In this document: positions 1 to 6,370 of the stretch, piece by piece
How positions within the stretch are numbered: the stretch's first letter is position 1
Layout of the letters: each line of letters starts with the position of its first letter
DNA from: Chrysochromulina parva
Lineage: Eukaryota > Haptophyta > Prymnesiales > Chrysochromulinaceae
Assembly: GCA_002887195.1 (NCBI GenBank)
Contig: PJAB01000907.1
Location: 1 to 19,253, forward strand
Length of the DNA: 19,253 bases
Reading direction: 5' to 3'
Position numbers and translations under genes: made by a program
Notes under the pieces: generated by a model
The model's input: the letters and a program-made list of their open reading frames with translations, nothing else
Database searches by the model: none
What the model was told of the DNA's origin: nothing

Positions 1-7
1 GACTCTC

Positions 8-85
8 GATCCCCACAGCCCTCTGTGGCTCCTGATCCCCACAGCCCTCTGTGGCTCCTGATCCCCACAGCCCTCTGGCTCCCGC
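8..85. repeat. 26-bp minisatellite, three units, each with a hairpin
   Basis: Three head-to-tail 26-bp units begin at 8, 34 and 60; the third loses three bases (tgt) near its end. Each full unit contains the inverted pair CCACAG / CTGTGG around a CCCT loop, so every complete unit could form a 6-bp stem. No coding signal was seen here. Confidence 0.9.
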
Positions 86-88
86 CAC

Positions 89-120
89 GCCTTGTTCACG
101 GCCTTGTTCACGGCCTTGTT
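89..120. repeat. 12-bp tandem repeat (GCCTTGTTCACG)
   Basis: Units lie at 89-100 and 101-112, with a partial third unit at 113-120. The array sits between two other, unrelated minisatellites. Confidence 0.9.
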
Positions 121-149
121 GCCCCTCTCCGCTGCTGACCAATCTCCTG

Positions 150-204
150 ATTGCGCATTGGTTGCGCATTGGTTGCGCATTGATTGCTCATTGATTGCTT
201 ATTG
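150..204. repeat. 11-bp tandem repeat, five units
   Basis: Five units of the form (a/g)ttgc(g/t)(c/t)attg start at 150, 161, 172, 183 and 194. The last two units drift (gctc, gctt), which suggests decay toward the right edge. The array runs up to the Cys-rich ORF that follows. Confidence 0.9.
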
Positions 205-212
205 ATCGACAC

Positions 213-593
213 ATGTGCCTGCAGACGGTCATCACACATAACATCTCCGGACGGGCGCCGCCCAGTGCCGCGTGCGAGCGGCACGCCCTCCGGACGCTGC
301 CGATGAGGCGGGACGTCCCGGCGCTGCGCGCCGGCCACTGTGGCGAGACGGAGTTTGGTGACTTTGATTGCTCCGAAGACGACAGCGGGGCGTGGCACAT
401 CCGCAGCCTAGAGAACAAAACGCTAGAGGGGTGCATGGCCAGATGCGCATGCTGCGAGCGCTGCCGCTACGTCTCCTTTGCGCCCTCCCGTGGTGATTGC
501 TCGTGGTACCACGCATGCAACCTGAGCGACGGCTTGCAAGATACCCTTGAGAAGGGCACCGTCTCCATTGGAATGCGGGCTCCCCCTGCTTAG
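213..593 (+). CDS. Small Cys-rich protein or terminal exon, haptophyte-type extracellular module
   Basis: The reading frame ends at a TAG at 591-593; its first ATG is at 213. From about 330 onward it encodes a Cys-rich core: GHCGETEFGDFDC, then SLENKTLEGCMARCACC, ERCRYVSFAP and DCSWYHACNLS. The pattern C-x3-C-x-CC-x2-C followed by a CSW(F/Y) motif recalls an extracellular module I associate with haptophyte surface or secreted proteins, and loosely resembles PAN/apple folds; this recognition is from memory. The residues before GHC are low-quality, Arg-rich and border minisatellites. The true gene therefore probably begins in an upstream exon outside or within the repeats, and 213 is only a nominal start. 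No signal peptide is visible in the part seen. The core is convincingly coding; the gene model is not. Confidence 0.5.
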   Translation: MCLQTVITHNISGRAPPSAACERHALRTLPMRRDVPALRAGHCGETEFGDFDCSEDDSGAWHIRSLENKTLEGCMARCACCERCRYVSFAPSRGDCSWYHACNLSDGLQDTLEKGTVSIGMRAPPA

Positions 594-1237
594 CGCACAT
601 ACCCGGATACCACAAAACTTCACGCAACCCTCAGCCAAAGGGCAGAGTGCACGGTCGCCGATCTCGCGAATCCGACCATCCTCTCCAGCGTGTTACATTC
701 ATTCCGAACCGCACTTTCCGGGAAGCTTCGCACGATGGAAGCCGCTGCGCCGCCTCCACGCACACCGGACCTGCACTCTTTTGCGTCCGCCGCGCCCGCA
801 CCGAGATCAGGCTCCGTGCACATGGCGCTGTGCAAGTAGCAGTGCGCAGCCTCTGCCGAGCACGCGAGCAGCGTGGCACGGTTGGCGGCGCGCGTGCAGC
901 TGGAGCGCGAGACAAGGCTCAAGAGCCATGACAAGGACCACTGCGCTGCCAGTGCTTCCTGAGGTTCGCCGCGCTGCGGTGCTTCGTCCCTTCGACCATT
1001 TGACGGACCCGGGAAAGCGCACAAGTACTACATAGGGTAGCCTAGATGCCGAGCGTGCAACAAACCATGACCATGCCCGCCACCCGGCCGGGGCCCGGGC
1101 CTAGAACGGAACGTGGCGGACTACGAGTATATTCGAGTTACTTAACGGGTACGAGCCCGAGCGTGGAGCTACGACAAAGTACTAAGTAGTAGTATACCGG
1201 ACCCGATCCCTCTACTCGCTCTAGTCCACCCTCCTAT
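594..1237. other. Intergenic stretch, no gene seen
   Basis: Between the Cys-rich exon and the 3' end of the minus-strand oxygenase-FW gene, open frames exist on both strands. They read as Arg/Ala/Pro-rich translations typical of GC-rich noncoding DNA, with no recognisable motif. The stretch 1130-1215 is less GC-rich and has several gtacta/agtact words. The two flanking genes converge here, so it should hold both 3' untranslated regions. Confidence 0.6.
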
Positions 1238-2923
1238 CTATGACACCTTCCTCTGCACGGCAGGTGGCACCACGACGACGTCCACCCAGAGCCGACAGCC
1301 CACGGGCTGCCAGCTGTGAACGTGAACGGGCTGCCAGCTCGGCGGCTGCGTGGCGTGGCGGCCATCGATCATGCCACCAAACCCATCGACGGCTGCGGGC
1401 CCGTCTCGCTCGGCCGGTACGCTTACCGGTACGCAGCTTCGGACGAGCCGAAAGAAGGCGCGGTACGGGCCACACGGAGAGCGAGGGAACATGAGGTCGA
1501 CAGCCACGTCGAGGCTCGCGTTGAGGCTCGCATCCGAAGGGTAGCTGCACGCCTCAGCACCCAGGCAGCGGCTGATGAGCCTGTCATCCGAGTCCACGTC
1601 ATCGCGGACCAGCCGCAGGGCGCCGCCGACGTCGCACCCGCGCTGGGATGAGCACATGCGCTGTGTTGAGCACATGCGGAGCCGCCACACCTTGCGTGCG
1701 CAGCTGCCCGCCTCCACGAGCGCGCCGTCCGGCAACGTGATGTCGTCCACAAACTCCAACTCTTCCTCTCCCTCTGCAACTGCTGCTGCAGCTGCTGCGC
1801 CGCTGCCGCCGCCGCCGCTGCCGCCGCCGCCGCCGCCGTCGCCGCCGAGGTCGCCGCCGTCGCCGCCGTCGCCGCCGCCGCCGCCGCCGCCCTCGTCTGC
1901 CTTGGCGACCACGTCAGCGTTCAAATACAAGGGCGCCGCCGTCGCCGACGCGACCGAGGTCGCCGCCGCCGCCGTCCACCCCTCCGCCGCCTGCGCGGCG
2001 CCCAGCGCGGCGCCCAGGCATGTATCGCACCAGCGTGTGCCACAGCTCCCGCGGCCTACACCAGCGCAGTCCTCGGCGTCGCACGCATGCAGTACGCCGT
2101 CGGCGGGCACGGAGCGGTGGCATGCACTGCACTGCCATGGCGCCGAGGGGGCGCGTGCGCCACACGCGCGTGGACCACACGGGTCTTGGGCGTAGCAGCG
2201 GCGAAGATGGCAGCGGTGCGGGCACAGGCGTGGGGCGAGGGACACGTGCTCCTCACGGGCCTTGATCGCTAACACGACGGCATCAAATGCGGCAGTCTCC
2301 TCAGGGCCTGCCACGTCGTCGGCGCCGGCCAGCTCAAAGAACCCGGTCAGCACGTAACGGTCGCCTCGCGCCACCCGAATGCCCTCATGAATCCACCGTC
2401 CACAAAAGGTGAGTGCGGCGCCGCAGGGCGGAGAGATGATGCGCGAGATGGCTCTCACGTAGGTGCCGCCTCCCACGATGTCATCGCTCAGGCAGCAAAT
2501 GAAGGATAGTTGGCATCCATCCGAGTGCAGCCCGATGCCGCGCGCACGTTCATTTTCGGCCGAGTACTTGACGATTCGAAGATGCTTCAGCCTCGTGCGT
2601 GCGCCAAAGAGAGATGCAAGCAACGGCTCCCAAACCTCGTCGGAATGTCGATCGAGCCACTGCAGCTCCGGCAAGCTCGAAACGTCAACATCCCTCGTAT
2701 ACGTTCCTTCGTACTCGCCACGCAGCGCCCACTGATCTGCACGCTCGGCAGCAGCGATGATACACGCGCACTCGGAACGGCTGAAGAGCTGGACCGTGTG
2801 GAGGAAGCCGAGGCGGCCTGCCCAGGCCATCGTGTCAACGGTCACCGACGAGAGCACGCTGCATCTGCTCGGCTCATTGGCCGAGGCGCCGCTGGCCGGC
2901 TCAATGGCCAAGCCGCGCCGCAT
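1238..2923 (-). CDS. 2OG-Fe(II) oxygenase (prolyl 4-hydroxylase-like) fused to ZZ-like zinc module and NBR1-type FW domain
   Basis: Proposed CDS: complement of 1427-2923 joined to 1238-1306, 521 aa. The start is the ATG at 2923; an upstream in-frame GTG at 3040 is ignored. The N-terminal half has the double-stranded beta-helix signature: HSD with His133 and Asp135 as iron ligands in LHSDGCQLSF, distal His179 in GRWIHEGIRV, and Arg189 in RYVLTGFF as the likely 2-oxoglutarate anchor. This indicates hydroxylation of a protein side chain, Pro being the family norm. Next comes a Cys-rich stretch (about residues 230-303) with C-x2-C, C-x4-C and C-x2-C pairs, resembling a ZZ finger. A Gly/Asp linker follows, then an FW-like domain starting at FVDDITLPDGALVEAG and KVWRLR and ending GCRLWVDVVVV. 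ZZ followed by FW is the order in NBR1, the autophagy receptor; there is no PB1 or UBA domain here. The Trp expected after the KVWRL strand is missing, next to an 18-bp duplication. The substrate is unknown. Confidence 0.8.
   Translation of the reverse strand: MRRGLAIEPASGASANEPSRCSVLSSVTVDTMAWAGRLGFLHTVQLFSRSECACIIAAAERADQWALRGEYEGTYTRDVDVSSLPELQWLDRHSDEVWEPLLASLFGARTRLKHLRIVKYSAENERARGIGLHSDGCQLSFICCLSDDIVGGGTYVRAISRIISPPCGAALTFCGRWIHEGIRVARGDRYVLTGFFELAGADDVAGPEETAAFDAVVLAIKAREEHVSLAPRLCPHRCHLRRCYAQDPCGPRACGARAPSAPWQCSACHRSVPADGVLHACDAEDCAGVGRGSCGTRWCDTCLGAALGAAQAAEGWTAAAATSVASATAAPLYLNADVVAKADEGGGGGGGDGGDGGDLGGDGGGGGGSGGGGSGAAAAAAVAEGEEELEFVDDITLPDGALVEAGSCARKVWRLRMCSTQRMCSSQRGCDVGGALRLVRDDVDSDDRLISRCLGAEACSYPSDASLNASLDVAVDLMFPRSPCGPYRAFFRLVRSCVPVSVPAERDGPAAVDGFGGMIDGRHATQPPSWQPVHVHSWQPVGCRLWVDVVVVPPAVQRKVS
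1302..1339. repeat. 14-bp direct duplication around a 10-bp spacer (period 24) on a splice acceptor
   Basis: ACGGGCTGCCAGCT occurs at 1302-1315 and 1326-1339. The spacer region reads GTGAACGTGAAC, two direct copies of the hexamer GTGAAC. The palindromic inserts at 11877 and 12306 carry the same hexamer in inverted orientation (GTGAACGTTCAC). The period of 24 keeps the reading frame. Confidence 0.9.
1307..1426 (-). other. 120-nt in-frame intron with duplicated 3' splice site
   Basis: On the minus strand the donor is CCG|GTAAGC (G at 1426) and the acceptor is CTGGCAG (last G at 1307); both are phase 0. The intron contains no in-frame stop, so the ORF reads through it. Removing it brings FFRLVRSCVP next to PVGCRLWVDVVV. 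That restores about the ten-residue spacing between the WRL-like and RLW strands seen in FW domains. An identical CTGGCAG|CCC acceptor lies 24 nt upstream (last G at 1331), created by a 14-bp direct duplication. Use of that acceptor would give a 96-nt intron and eight extra residues. Confidence 0.7.
1649..1678. repeat. 12-bp direct duplication (period 18) inside the FW domain
   Basis: TGAGCACATGCG is at 1649-1660 and 1667-1678, separated by CTGTGT. On the coding (minus) strand it produces RMCSTQRMCSSQR. It adds six residues between the KVWRL strand and the next strand (ALRLV), compared with my recollection of FW domains. Confidence 0.9.
1795..1893. repeat. Imperfect CCG/GGC trinucleotide tract encoding a Gly-rich linker
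   Basis: A nearly uninterrupted run of ccg, tcg and ctg triplets lies here. On the minus strand it encodes the Gly/Asp/Ser linker between the ZZ-like and FW modules. The plus strand would read as poly-Pro/Ser, but no supporting gene context was found on that strand. Confidence 0.85.
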
Positions 2924-3085
2924 CGTGAATGATCGGCGCTCGATTACTAGATCTGTGAAGACAAGTTCGGTTTCATGTTCTGTTCTCACCCGCAATTTAG
3001 TTCCACGTCCACATGGAGGGATCTCAATCCGATCACGCACAAAGAGAACATCTGCGAGCCTTCCACATCGTCATCAGGTCCGCCC
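2924..3085. promoter_or_regulatory. Putative bidirectional promoter interval
   Basis: Only 162 bp separate the proposed ATG of the minus-strand oxygenase (2923) from the proposed ATG of the plus-strand repeat-peptide gene (3086). This head-to-head arrangement implies a shared promoter region. It is less GC-rich than its surroundings (for example the stretch near 2940-2975). No defined element was recognised. Confidence 0.4.
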
Positions 3086-3685
3086 ATGCCGTGGGCCCTC
3101 CTCCCCTCAGCGGCTGCGCTCGCCTACGTCCTGGGCGCGACGAGCGCCCCCGGTGCTGTACGGGTGGGATTCACGCTGCCGGCGCTTGTTATGCAGGCCG
3201 ATGGCCGGACGGTCGTGGGGGCGCACACCCACGCCAAGTTGCACCACATCGATGTGCCGAGTTCGACTGCAGCAGCAGCGGCGCCCCCCGCCGATTCGCA
3301 GGCGGCCCCGAAGAAGGCGCGAGCGGGCAAGTCTAACGAGGGAGGCAACACCCACGCCAGCCTGCACCACATCGACGTGCCGAGTCCGACTGCAGCAGCA
3401 GCGGCGCCCCTCGCCGATTCGCAGGTGGCCCGGAAGAAGGCGCGGGGGGGCAATTCCGTCGTGGCTGGCAGGTCTAACGAGGGGGGCAACACCCACGCCA
3501 ACTTGCACCACATCGATGTGCCGAGTCCAACTGCAGCCGCAGCGGTGCCTGACGATGCTAACAACATTCTAGGGAAGAAGGAGCAGCGTGGGGCCAAGCA
3601 GGAGACTCGCATGCAGGAGCCGATCGCTGGTGAGTTTACGCACGCAAACTTGCACCACATCGACGTGCCCAAGGCTGGACGCTAA
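3086..3685 (+). CDS. Putative secreted repeat-peptide precursor, four THAxLHHIDVP copies
   Basis: The 199-aa frame from the ATG at 3086 begins MPWALLPSAAALAYVLGATSAPG, a plausible signal peptide. An in-frame ATG at 2975 would add 37 polar residues and bury the signal. The body holds four copies of an 11-residue motif: THAKLHHIDVP (3227-3259), THASLHHIDVP (3350-3382), THANLHHIDVP (3491-3523) and THANLHHIDVP (3638-3670, four residues before the stop). The spacers are Ala/Ser/Pro-rich, also repeat, and carry basic clusters (PKKAR, RKKARGG, GKKEQR) that could be processing sites. Signal, repeated conserved core and basic-flanked variable spacers form the layout of a peptide prohormone or a repetitive matrix protein. 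The HH-x-D core could bind metal. I do not recognise the family. The repeats use synonymous codon variants while keeping the peptide, which suggests selection on protein sequence. Confidence 0.65.
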   Translation: MPWALLPSAAALAYVLGATSAPGAVRVGFTLPALVMQADGRTVVGAHTHAKLHHIDVPSSTAAAAAPPADSQAAPKKARAGKSNEGGNTHASLHHIDVPSPTAAAAAPLADSQVARKKARGGNSVVAGRSNEGGNTHANLHHIDVPSPTAAAAVPDDANNILGKKEQRGAKQETRMQEPIAGEFTHANLHHIDVPKAGR

Positions 3686-4603
3686 GCGCCGTGTGAGCCC
3701 TCAAACTCGGTCATTCGCTCGGTGTGGGTATAGTCATCAACCAGGAGGTCGTCAAGAGTTGACAGCGCCTCCGCATCCGGCAGCTCTTTGCCATGGGCTT
3801 GCCCCCAGAGAAGGAGAGAGTGTGTGATCGCGGACATGCCGAATCAACTGGCAGCTTTCGTGTCGAACGGAACCAGCAGGCAAGCTGTTGAGAGAGTACC
3901 CCGCATGACCCCGTATTCCCTGCGTTTGCGTGCGCTCGATTGTCGATAGCGCGCGCCTTCCATATGCGCGAGCGTGCGACAGATGCATGATTGCGCACGG
4001 CCGCGCGCCGTTTTGTGGCCTCGTTTGTAGAGTTGAGTCTGTCCCCAGGAAAAAACCACGAACCATCGCACGTGGAACCTACAGCACTCCCGACTTCGCG
4101 CCCCACGCGGCGGCCCCCCCGACGCCCGAGCCCGCCCGTGCGACCGCGCCCCCGCGCGCGCTCGCGCGTCGCGGTCGAACTAGTTGTCGCGCGACACGCC
4201 CCCGGCCGGCCCCGCGCGCGCGCGCACCGAAGTCCGAACGCAACATGAACAACCACGTTCCGCATCGCCGTCCGGTGCTCGTGCTGCCGCTGCCGTGCCC
4301 GACGTGGAGAGGACCTGTGGCCACTCTCCCTGGGCAAGATTGACCGAGGGACACCGACCTGGTGTTTCAACGACTCACTGAGTGTGTGTGTAAAGAGCGT
4401 CCCGGCCTCTTCCGTCCCCCCGCAGCCGGTTTCGTCTCCGTTTCGCGAGCGAAGCAAGCAAGCAAGGTGGCTCATTAATGAACCGGCAAAACGGCCCGTT
4501 TGAGCATGCAACCGTCCCGTAGCCGAAGTTCCTAAAGGGGACCCTCGTTTTCTTGTTCCTAAAAGGGAACATATTCGTGGAGTCGCGATCGTGGTGGCAG
4601 TCG
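3686..4603. other. Intergenic stretch with GC-rich island; no gene accepted
   Basis: No frame here shows a convincing motif. The stretch 4080-4240 is extremely GC-rich (cgcg/gcgc runs), giving long but Arg/Pro-biased ORFs on both strands. An (aagc)n run lies near 4450. The last 80 bp hold the near-palindrome pair described separately. It probably contains the 3' UTR of the repeat-peptide gene and the promoter of the TMEM163-like gene. Confidence 0.55.
4528..4570. promoter_or_regulatory. Paired near-palindromes upstream of the TMEM163-like gene
   Basis: GTTCCTAAAGGGGAC (4528-4542) and GTTCCTAAAAGGGAAC (4555-4570) are two copies, 27 bp apart, of a near-dyad GTTCC-N(5-6)-GGAAC. They lie 34-76 bp before the proposed ATG at 4604. 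They could be a repeated factor site or a decayed micro-duplication. No known factor is claimed. Confidence 0.35.
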
Positions 4604-6178
4604 ATGCCGCTGAGTAGGAGCGCTTCGTTCAAGAGTCGGAAGGACGTTCACGAGCGCTCCGCAGCAGAGATAGAGAGAGAGGAGTCGACCTGCTACTGCG
4701 AAATAGTTGGCGTACCATGCGACATGTCGTCGCCCAAACGGCGTGAGGCGATTGTCCTCACCTACGCCAGCCTGCTTGCGTGCGTTGTCTTCTGGATACT
4801 CGACGCTTTCAAGGCGACGAAATCAACGACGAGCGGAATCATCTCGTCTCTGCTGGAGAGTTTGTTCGACGTGTTCAGTACGCTGCTCGTTTGCTGGCGC
4901 CTGCGAAGGGCGGACTGCTTCGAGGAGACGCCAGAAAACATTATCGCCGAGGCGCGGACGTCCGTCTTGCTCTCGGCCTGCATGGTCGGCATCGCCTTCG
5001 TGCTGCTCGGCTTCACATCATTTTCGGTCTTCGAGGCGCACAAGAACGAGAAGAACGCGATCAACCACTCTCAGCTGGGCGACGAGGTGTCGCTCTCCTT
5101 CCCCAGCGCGATCATCTATTTGGTCATCGGCATGCTACAGGCCGGGATGGGGTGCTCGATGCGCGTGCGCTCGTTGCTGCAGGATGGGCTGATCAGCATA
5201 ATGGCGGCCTTCGTCTCGCTCGGCGCGCTCCTTGCAGCCCTCATCAACTTGATGACGTGTCAATACAAAGAGTTCCTCGAGCTGCCTGACGACGACCTAG
5301 GCTCGGGAATGGAGATCCAGAATGGCACTGGGACTGACGTCATCGACACTGACGGGCCCGATGCCGACGTGCGGATCCATCCCCGGCATGGCAAGGGCGG
5401 CGGCGGGCCTATGGGCGGGATCGGCGTAGCAGGTGCTGCAGATGGCGTCGGAGATGACGAGCCCGGTCTCAAGCTCGACTCAGGGGGAGTGTTCATCCCC
5501 TTGTCGCTGTACAGGCAAGGACGCACTGCTTCCCTACTGCTTCCCACTGACTGCCACTAGACCGCCACTGACTGCCACTGACTGACACTGATTGACACTG
5601 ACACTGCCATCGCATGTTCACCGTACACAGCGCGCGCGAAGTCGCGAAGGACGGCGTCCCTCTCTTCCGCGCGATCCGCGACCACGCCAAATGGCTACAG
5701 CACGATGAGGACGGCGATATCGGTACGACGCCTCTGATTGGACCTCTGATGACCTCTGATGACCTCTGATGATCTCTGACGATCTCTGATGACCTCTGAT
5801 GACCTCTGATGGCCTCTGAAGATGACCTCTGATGAGGACGGCGATATCGGTACGACGCCTGCCTCTACGATGGCGTGCCTTGCATGCAAATGCTCACTGC
5901 ATCGCGTTCTTTGTCCCTCAGGGTTCTACCTGCACCAGAGCGTCAGGTACCCGTACTACTGGTGCGAGGATGCGATCACGACGGTGCTTGCACTCAGCAT
6001 CTTTTTGATGGGCGTGCATGGGCTCTACCAGGACGCCACCGCAGGGCACAAGTGGTGGACTGCGGACTTCTGGTGCGCACCCATCCCTGAGGCGGACGAG
6101 AAGGACGAGCATTCCAAACATGACAGCAAGACGGACTACGGTAGCAATAATGAGGCCACGCCGCTCGTGAAGCCATAA
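4604..6178 (+). CDS. TMEM163/cation-diffusion-facilitator-like membrane protein, three exons
   Basis: Proposed CDS: join of 4604-5514, 5631-5722 and 5922-6178, 419 aa. The first ATG is 4604; an upstream TTG-initiated extension is rejected. Exon 1 encodes a polar N-terminus, then REAIVLTYASLLACVVFWIL as TM1 and a second helix with SLLESLFDVFSTLLVCWRLR. The spaced Ser/Asp residues and the WR end resemble TMEM163 and CDF transporters. Three further helices follow, up to about GALLAALINLM. After an acidic/Gly-rich loop, exon 2 encodes AREVAKDGVPLFRAIRDHAK. Exon 3 encodes a last helix around DAITTVLALSIFLMGVHGLY and an acidic tail. The six-helix count fits TMEM163-type zinc-binding or efflux proteins. 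Both splice junctions keep phase exactly (AG|C gives Ser; G|GG gives Gly). The family call is by pattern, not alignment. The transported ion, zinc by analogy, is not established. Confidence 0.65.
5515..5630 (+). other. Intron 1 of the TMEM163-like gene, GC-AG type
   Basis: The donor is TACAG|GCAAGG and the acceptor is GTACACAG|C; both are in phase 2, joining LY-S-AREV. Without splicing the frame stops at about 5560. The intron body is largely a degenerate actgccactgactg repeat. Confidence 0.65.
5704..5860. repeat. 30-bp direct duplication of an exon-end/donor sequence (period 127)
   Basis: Positions 5704-5733 and 5831-5860 are identical, starting gatgaggacggcgatatcg and continuing through the GTACGACG donor. 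The period is not a multiple of three, which is tolerated because the second copy lies within the intron. Confidence 0.9.
5723..5921 (+). other. Intron 2 of the TMEM163-like gene, with duplicated donor and internal minisatellite
   Basis: The donor is ATCG|GTACGA at 5723 and the acceptor is CCCTCAG|GG ending at 5921; phase 1 on both sides gives GDI-G-FYLHQ. The 30 bp spanning the exon end and donor (5704-5733) recur exactly at 5831-5860. A 72-nt intron starting at 5850 is therefore also possible, but reaching it in frame would require removing the intervening repeat. Confidence 0.65.
5741..5833. repeat. 10-bp minisatellite (GACCTCTGAT) within intron 2
   Basis: Eight consecutive decamers run from 5741 to 5820 with few changes (gatctctgac, gatctctgat, ggcctctgaa). 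A further unit lies at 5824-5833, overlapping the second copy of the 30-bp duplication. The array is confined to the interval between the two donor copies. Confidence 0.9.
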
Positions 6179-6370
6179 TGCAGACACAGACTGGCAGAGA
6201 GGGAAAAGATAGTGACGCAGTATCTTCAGATGCGATCTCCTGAGCGATATTGCACATTGCTGAGTGTGGTACGTGCATTGAGTACGCGTGTAGTTCGAGT
6301 CCGAAAATGGCGCCGTTGTGGCATTCACACTTGTCTAAGCGTCGTGCTCGTGGGGCGCGTCCAATCACCA

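Noticed and set aside
1575..2195. Plus-strand ORF rich in SPPP/PPPP that resembles a wall glycoprotein
   Set aside because: It is the complement of the Gly-rich linker and ZZ-like region of the minus-strand oxygenase gene. It has no signal peptide or other domain; the minus strand has clear catalytic and FW motifs.
4080..4240. GC-rich island considered as a CpG promoter or structural RNA
   Set aside because: No conserved stem set or defined RNA motif could be supported by eye; base bias alone is not evidence.
3711..4511. Long minus-strand ORF (266 aa) between the repeat-peptide and TMEM163-like genes
   Set aside because: Composition is Arg/Gly-biased across a GC-rich island, with no motif, and overlapping frames on the other strand are equally long. 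Likely chance in GC-rich DNA.
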